Shown: positions 57,634 to 64,000 of the stretch, piece by piece
Layout: every line of letters begins with the position of its first letter
Position numbering within the stretch: position 1 is the stretch's first letter
Source of the DNA: Melampsora larici-populina 98AG31
Lineage: Eukaryota > Basidiomycota > Pucciniomycetes > Pucciniales > Melampsoraceae
Direction of reading: 5' to 3'
DNA length: 64,000 nt
NCBI RefSeq assembly: GCF_000204055.1
Contig: NW_006768776.1
Coordinates: 865,204-929,203 of the forward strand
Notes under the pieces: generated by a model
What the model was told of the DNA's origin: nothing
The model's database searches: none
Seen by the model: the letters and a program-made list of their open reading frames with translations, nothing else
Position numbers and translations under genes: made by a program

Positions 57634-59697
57634 ATGGCTTTGATGGATATGAAATGTGACATGTTTGCCGCCGCGTTAGATGGTAGCCCCATAGGTCCTC
57701 GTTCCTGGGTCCTAGAACAACTCAACCTAAGTGAACCACAGAGGAAAGAAGATAAGGCAACGGGGGAGAGAGATGAGCCCCACCGTGAAGACCGGGTAAG
57801 AGGACATCATGACACCAGTGGTGTGAAGGAAGTCCATGAAGACGTAGTAGGAGAGCAGGAGAGCTCGGACGAGTCGGATGACTCAGAATACGAGATGTCG
57901 AAGAAGTCAGTCCTGCCGCTGAGGGAGAGAAAACTGTTCAAGGTAAAGGAGGCGAGTCAGTGGCCAACGAGGGTCAAGTGCAACATGGTTATCGAGAAGT
58001 GGAGGACGTTGATGGAAAAAGCTGGGCTAGGGGAAGACGTACAGTATATCTTAGATGGTTTCACGGAAGGCTTTTGTTTGGGCATTCCGCCTCACTCGTT
58101 AGGTGACAAAAAATGGTACACCCCGGAAAATCATTCCTCGGCACTGGACGCAAAAGATCAAATTGAGAGAACGTTAGCAAAAGAACATGCGGAAGGAAGG
58201 ATTGTGGGACCTTTCACTCACGATCAACTATATGCCAGATTTGGATTCTTTCGCTCAAATCCGATGGGGAGCGCAGTGAATGGAGACGGCTCCATTCGTT
58301 TGATCAATGATCTCTCGTATCCAAAAGGAGATGCAAACTTACCTTCTGTGAACTCATTTGTAGATAAAATGAACTATGAGACCACTTGGGATGATTTTAA
58401 GACAGTCTCGAAATTCTTTAGATTAAATCCAGGGGAATGGGAGATGGCAGTGTTTGACTGGGCGAAGGCGTACAGACAGTTGCCGGTACACCATAGTCAG
58501 AGAAAGTTCTTAATAATTATGGATTTCAAACGATGGTTGTGGATAGACTTAGCGGTTGGCTTCGGAGGTGTAGCAAGTTGCGGGGTCTTCGGGGCGCCGG
58601 CCGAAACCTGGAAAACGATAATGATGGTCGAGTTAGGCTTCCCAGCAATCTTTTGATGGGTTGATGATAATCTTCTGTTCAGAAGGCCAGGAAAGATGGA
58701 GTCGCTAGAGCATGTCACCAATCTGAGTAATTCGATGGGCGTGCGAACTAATCCAGTAAAGAATCACGAGTTTAGTACTGAACAAAAATTTCTTGGCTTT
58801 ATTTGGAATGGCAAGCACCACACAGTTGGACTCCCGGCTGAGAAACTGGAAGAAAGAACGAATCAGGTTTTGCAATTCCTAGACGAAGAAAAGACTTGGA
58901 CGTTCTCACAAGTTGAAAAATTTGTAGGGAGGATGTGCCACACGGTGCACATAGTACCACACATGGCGGCATACCTGAACTTCATGCATAGGTGGAAAAA
59001 GTCGTGGAGGAACGAACAAGCCAAGAGAAAGGTGCCAGAGGATGTGCTCAAGGACCTCCGAGAATGGAAGACGTGCTTACAAACCTTTGAGGCTTGTAGG
59101 ATAGTCCCAAACCCAGTCCCCGAGGAGGTAGGCTGGGTAGGAGATGCAGCCTCAACATTTGGGTGAGCCTTGACATATTTAGAAAGGAGGTTTCTTGAGG
59201 TTGGGACTGACTGGCCACTAACGTGCTGTACGGGGTGGTGAAACAGGGTCGGAGTTCTGGTCGGCGACTCATGGGCGTGTTTCAAATTCATTGAAGAATG
59301 GGAGGTAAAAGGTCGGAAAGAGCAAAGAAGGAGGATTGCGTGGGCTGAAACGGTTGCTATTCGGCTCGGCCTGCTGGTGTTGACGAAGTTGATGAAAGTC
59401 GAAGGGCGCAGGTTCTCGGTTCGAACGGACAACACAACTACGGAACATGCAATCAGGAAGCGTAAGTCGAGGGATCAAGATGTGAATGAGGAATGGAAGG
59501 TGATACAAAGGCTACTTACGGAACTAGGCTGTAATATTAAGCAGAAACGTGTCGAGTCTAAGAGTAACAAAGCCAACAGCTTATCAAGGGGTTTCCTCGA
59601 GAAAAACCTCCTCTGGTTCCGAGAAGTTCTCATCGATATTCCTTCTGATCTTCAACCTCTACTTTTTCAAATCACACCTAAACAACTTGAACTATAA
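57634..59697 (+). pseudogene. YR element RT-RNase H with three in-frame TGA stops
   Basis: One frame from ATG 57634 to TAA 59695-59697. RT motifs: SIRLINDLSYPKGDANLPSV, VFDWAKAYRQLPVHHSQRKF, WIDLAVGFGGVASCGVFGAP and the catalytic WVDDNLLF. A TGA (58654-58656) stands directly before WVDD. The thumb contains FLGFIWNGK. RNase H has Asp in WVGDAASTFG, Glu in AWAETVAIRLG, Asp in VRTDNTTTEH, and a final NKANSLSRG where Asp is usual before the Ser (here Asn). TGA also occurs at 59164-59166 and 59239-59241. No TAA or TAG interrupts the frame. The final stop lies one base before the recombinase ATG. Confidence 0.9.
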
Positions 59698-59698
59698 A

Positions 59699-62600
59699 AT
59701 GGGTCGAAAGAAATCAAAATCATCAGAAAATAAGAAGAAATCGGAGAAAGAATTAGAGGATCTGAAAAGAATAACGAAACCTTTTGGATCCTTCAAAAAA
59801 GATGCCTTTGGAGTGGATCGGACGAACTCGGACAAAATCCAAAAACATTTTCTAAGGGGTTCGTGGATGGATGGTACCCTCAAGCATTACAATTCGGGGG
59901 TGGTGAAACTTTTGAGGTTTGCAGAGTTGAAGAAGGTGGATAAGTCCAAGCTGTTACCGATCTCGTCTGAAATATTGTTAGAATTCATCGTCTGGGCGTC
60001 AAAGAAAAATGAGGAATTGGCTGAGGAGGATGAGTCGGTGAAGTCGTCAACGTTGAGAGCGTACATCGCGGGCTTGAAAGCATGGCATCGGTTCCATAGG
60101 AAGGATTATCCAGCTAAACAAGAAGAGATAGTGGCGCTACTTCTGAAAGCCTCAGAGACAGTAGAGCACGAAATGAAGGAAGCAGAAAGGTTGAGACCTC
60201 AGGTTCTAGTATCGGACCTAGCTGTTCTTTTCAAACACGTGAATCTAACGTACGAAAAGGATTTAGTGGTGTATGCGATTGCGCTCACGGCATTCTGGGG
60301 AACGGCGAGGTTGGGGGAATTAGTGTCAGACGATAGAGAGAAGAAGCTACCAATTTGGGGAGACGTTCTTTGGGGTCAGGATTTGTCATATGCGAAGATA
60401 GCGATTCACGGAGCGAAAACGGCAAAGCCGGGGGAAATCCAATTCATATATCTCCGACGTCAGAAGTCTCGTTTAGATCCGGTGAGGGTATTAAAAATGT
60501 TGTTCGATTTTCGACCGAGGAAATCGACAGACCCAGTATTTGGATTCGCAAGCAAAGTAGATGGAAGGATAATTTCATTCACCAAACGTTATGTGATCAG
60601 CAGATTGAGAGAACTTTGGAATCAGTATAGATCGAAGAAAGAGAAGTTATTGTTTGGGCACTCCACCGGCAACATTTTTGCATAGCATGGCAGCATGTGG
60701 CAACACAAAGCATTTGGACATCTGATGTTGAATCACATTATTTCTCTGTGATCCAATTATCATGTGACTTCTGGTTGCTTCCTTTTCAAGTGATCTAACA
60801 TCACATTCAGGTTTGGGTTACACGGGGTCATGTGATTCAACTGAATTGTGATTTGATATCACAGAAAAAACTTGTGATGTAAACCCATGTGATGCAAGAT
60901 AGCTGAAATTAAGATGCATGACACACATGTGTGTGATTTAACCCTTTACATCACATGTACAAAAAGCCATGTAACCCACTCATGGCTTCTTGTACATGTG
61001 ATGCAATCTAAGATTTCTATATGTGATGCAATCTAACACTTCAACATGTGATGTAATCTAAATTTCCAAAAGGTGATTCAATCTGAGATTTGGACATGTG
61101 ATGTGATCCCAGTTTTGTAGTTGTGATTAGAAGCTGGAGGAGACCTTTGGTTCATGTACAGTTGCTGAGGATTCAAAAACTTTTGAGTTGAGCTCACTCA
61201 GTAGACAATGCCTTTCCATTCAGAAAGCTTCAGTTGCTCAGAAAAAGACTCAGTTGCTGAAGTTTGTCAAACTTCTGAGTTGAGCTCACTCAGTAGAAGT
61301 TTCCTCAAGATGATCAGTACCATCAGTGACCTTGAGCAGCACAGCAACTGAGCAGAGTTGAGCCTCATGAAGATTTGCTGTTGGCCTATTAATTGATAGG
61401 GAATTTCTATTCAGAAAGCTTCAGTTGCTCAGAGCAACAAAGGCCTTCACACTTTCTCAGCCTGCAGATGAAGAACAATGGGAAAAAGAAATACTGGATA
61501 TAGAGGATTCAGGAAACACAATCAATGAAAATTTCAAAAGCAAAGAACCAAGGGATTGAAAGGGAGATAATTGGGTCAGCAGTGTCTTTAAATACAGTAT
61601 GAGTTAGATGATATTGTGAAAAAACAGCTCAATTGCTCAATTAATCAGCGTAAATCAGAATTGCTCAATCAGCATTGAGCGGGTATAGGCTCATTATCTA
61701 TTTATCACAATCAGTTAAGCTTAGATAGTATAGTCTGTGTGAGCCTCAGCCCAGTAATATATATTGAAATCAAAGTGGCTCAGCAATCAATTTGATCTTT
61801 TTCCAGCCTTAAAAGGGCCAGTCTTCAAAGTCATAGTGTGATGAACATATCTAGCACCCACATCAGCTGTTAATTCTATACTTTTACAATTTTCAATAGC
61901 CATATATCAGAAAACCGGGACCTCCAATGGAAATTATAAATCATAAAAGTGAGTATTCAGTATCTGAAATGATCATAAGAACCAAATATTGATTCTTTCA
62001 ACTCTTCCATGGAAATTAGAAAAGCATATGAACCCTAATGTGGGTGAAGTTGCTGTGTCAAAGGATAGTTATTCACTAGCAGGTATGAATTCAATTGTCA
62101 AACCTTATTTCATCTTCCCAGCTGATCCCTCTATACCCAGCAAAAACCTGTAGAATATCTCAAGGGAGAAGGGGTAGAGATAATGAGACCTCTGATATTC
62201 TGGCCTTTATGGAATCTATATCAAGGGAAGACATCAAATTGACCTGTGACACTTGTGGGGATCACCAGAAGCAAACTGTGAATAAACCTCAATCACCAAT
62301 GCCTTTAAGAAAGTTAGCTTGGACCGCCTATACTTTCTTATTACTAACTAGCTGGATAGTGAAGAAGATTAATTACACTTGTGATGTGTTGGATATTCCT
62401 CATGACAAATTTTCGCAACACATTTTCGTTTTTTCCTTTTCTCTCTCTTTGATTATGTGGGTGGCAGATAGCATGGAACTTACCCTATATATTCTTGTAC
62501 TTTATGACATCACTAAATACTTGATCAAAGTCATCAATTGAAAACTTTTCACCACACTTAGATTGAATCACATTTGGAAATTTGAGTTCAATCACATGTT

Positions 62601-63204
62601 CAAATCTCAGATTGAATCACCTTTTGGAAATTTAGATTACATCACATGTTGAAGTGTTAGATTGCATCACATATAGAAATCTTAGATTGCATCACATGTA
62701 CAAGAAGCCATGAGTGGGTTACATGGCTTTTTGTACATGTGATGTAAAGGGTTAAATCACACACATGTGTGTCATGCATCTTAATTTCAGCTATCTTGCA
62801 TCACTTGTGTTCATATCACAAGTTTTTTCTGTGATATCAAATCACAATTCAGTTGAATCACATGACCCCGTGTAACCCAAACCTGAATGTGATGTTAGAT
62901 CACTTGAAAAGGAAGCAACCAGAAGTCACATGATAATTGGATCACAGAGAAATAATGTGATTCAACATCAGATGTCCAAATGCTTTGTGTTGCCACATGC
63001 TGCCATGCTATGCAAAAATGTTGCCGGTGCTCTTTCAGGATAGGGGGCGCATCCCTTAGGTGGAACCTAGGAGCAACAAGAGAAGAAGTGAAGTTGAGCG
63101 GGAGGTGGGCCTCTGATGCGTATAAGATTTATTTGAGGAAGTTCAGCAAGAAAGAAATGAAAGAGACTGCTGAGTGGCTTCGAGCGTACAAGTTGGAAGA
63201 TTAG
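59699..63204 (+). pseudogene. YR element tyrosine recombinase, split by an insertion
   Basis: The frame runs from ATG 59699 to 60663 and resumes at 63030-63204; dropping one CTC copy and the insertion leaves it continuous. An N-terminal core-binding domain with a basic Lys-rich start is followed by the catalytic domain: Arg in FWGTARLGELVSD, Lys in the AIHGAKTAKPGE hairpin, His in FGHS at the left edge, then FRIGGAS with the second Arg, Trp in GRWASDAYKIYLRK, and the Tyr nucleophile in that same segment. All family residues can be seen. The insertion falls between the His and the Arg of HxxR. The enzyme should recombine a circular DNA copy into the genome, so no target duplication is expected for this element. 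Confidence 0.92.
60664..63029. mobile_element. Foldback DNA transposon (2366 bp) inside the recombinase gene
   Basis: It starts CACCGGCAACATTTTTGCAT and ends with the exact complement, flanked by CTC (60661-60663 and 63030-63032). The arms (about 60664-61105 and 62585-63029) are inverted copies of about 440 bp and highly alike. Each arm carries about eight CATGTGAT or GTGATGCAATCTA units in its inner half, likely transposase-binding repeats. The middle (about 61110-62580) has repeated CAGTTGCTCAG motifs and a 148-codon ORF (62095-62541) with two hydrophobic stretches and a CDTCG motif, but no DDE transposase. CAC ends and a 3-bp duplication suggest a CACTA (CMC)-related, non-autonomous element. 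Confidence 0.9.
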
Positions 63205-63925
63205 ATATTAAATTGTGTTTGATTTAAAGTTTGGAATGTTTGATGTAGATCTTTTCTGGAATCAATTCATACATAGGTACTTCGTGGGACTGAGACATGG
63301 CGTCTCAGTTATAGTTTAGCCTTGGTGAGATTCGGGCGGAGAGAGATTCTGTAGCCGATGAGGCTCTTATCACGGTGAGAACAACAGGTTCTCACACGCC
63401 TGAGGGTAATGTGATTAGTTGTAGAAGTTGATCTGAGATCCGGAGGGGTCAGTTGAGAAGAGTGTTCGCTAAGAAGCAGAGTCTCATCGATGACATAAGT
63501 AGATGAGGTCCCCTGCTGGTAGCCGAGGCTACCTCGGACGGAGTAAATCGAGGGTTCATGAGCCATGAGGGTTGGGGGGTTCGGTTAGTCTGAGCCAGAC
63601 TTCTCAAGGCTCACGACTCAGAACCTCGTGAGTTTGGGGGGTTGAGAAGTCTACTCTCTTCTAACCTGTTCTCGCTTAGCAGGAAGAGTTCTAGGACAGG
63701 TTGGAACAACCCATCCTAGGCTTCTCTTCCTACGAAGCTACCCCCACACCACGCCAAAGGGTTTACTGGTCTCAAGGAAAGAGACAGTATGCTCAGGCGG
63801 TAGGACATGTAATTAGAGAGTTTAACTTTATCCAAGCAGGCAGAGGAAAGTATAACTAAGGGTATTTTCATAGACCACGGTCCTCAGCCTGGGATCTACA
63901 TCTAGATCTTCACGATTAAGAATGG
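63205..63925 (+). other. YR element 3' region, probable B1 repeat
   Basis: Non-coding DNA between the recombinase stop and the A2 repeat. In Ngaro-like elements B1 lies here and recurs as B2 after A2; B2 is outside the window, so this is inferred. Several short palindromes are present (for example GTTCTCAC with GTGAGAAC near 63376-63396). Confidence 0.5.
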
Positions 63926-64000
63926 ATTGGTAGTGTTCCAAAGCTTGCAAAGGTACACTGAATTCCATTCTAGAGGTGAAGTACGAGTGACAGGTCAACA
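63926..64000 (+). repeat. YR element repeat A2 (continues past window)
   Basis: 75 bp identical to 54574-54648, running to the last base of the window. Confidence 0.92.

Larger units (their letters stand above)
54574..64000 (+). mobile_element. Tyrosine-recombinase retrotransposon (DIRS/Ngaro class), inactivated, runs past the window
   Basis: Gene order is Gag, RT-RNase H, tyrosine recombinase, on the plus strand, with no integrase or aspartic protease. The first 75 bp (54574-54648) recur exactly at 63926-64000, downstream of the recombinase, as expected for the A1...B1-A2-B2 split repeats of Ngaro-like elements. B2 would lie beyond the window. No methyltransferase domain is seen after RNase H, which favours Ngaro/PAT-like over DIRS1-like. 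Three TGA stops and a 2366-bp insertion inactivate this copy. Confidence 0.88.

Noticed and set aside
62095..62541. 148-codon ORF inside the foldback element, as a possible transposase
   Set aside because: It has no DDE or zinc-finger pattern beyond one CDTCG, ends in hydrophobic stretches, and is too short. Kept only as a note in the element entry.
1..64000. CRISPR arrays, rRNA genes and bacterial-type operons
   Set aside because: None seen. The evenly spaced units in the 60664-63029 arms are subterminal transposon repeats, not a CRISPR array, and all gene structure is eukaryotic.

Overview
The window looks like nuclear DNA of a basidiomycete fungus, most likely a rust (Pucciniales). The reasons are AT-rich DNA, host genes broken by short GT-AG introns of about 65-100 bp, a short predicted secreted protein, a Kar9/GAS2-type spindle protein, and a very heavy, nested transposon load of Ty3/Gypsy chromoviruses, pogo/Tigger, CACTA- and PIF-like non-autonomous elements and a tyrosine-recombinase (YR) retrotransposon. 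The rust assignment is an inference from this style; no species marker is present.

Layout. 1-8747: Gypsy-1 (minus strand), nearly complete, with a long leader, two retropepsin-like domains and one frameshift in the reverse transcriptase (RT). 8748-10522: no gene. 10523-17296: a CACTG-ended foldback element split by Gypsy-2 (11002-17147, minus), which has 199-bp LTRs, CATGA target duplications, a -1 frameshift signal between gag and pol, a tandemly triplicated module in pol and four in-frame TGA stops. 17297-20083: small PIF-like and CACTA-like foldback elements. 20084-about 21660: a broken Tigger transposase. About 22000-27300: Gypsy-3 (plus), a dead element broken by a MITE with an 8-bp target duplication, a solo LTR related to the Gypsy-1 LTR, and a TA-flanked MITE.

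28475-44491 is the main host gene island: a short ORF, a Kar9-like protein with a C-terminal GAS2-like domain, a coiled-coil protein, a cytochrome P450 and a six-exon gene of unknown function. The exons proposed for the last four keep a continuous frame. 44671-49934 is a cluster of inverted-repeat elements. 50221-53860 holds a five-exon secreted protein (effector candidate), an intron-containing tRNA-His and a PEBP-family protein.

54574 to the window end is a DIRS/Ngaro-class YR retrotransposon: Gag with a predicted intron, RT-RNase H with three TGA stops, then the YR gene. The YR gene is split inside its HxxR signature by a 2366-bp foldback element with about 440-bp terminal inverted repeats. 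The first 75 bp of this retrotransposon are repeated exactly at the window end, as expected for the split direct repeats of this class. This nested locus is the most unusual part of the window.
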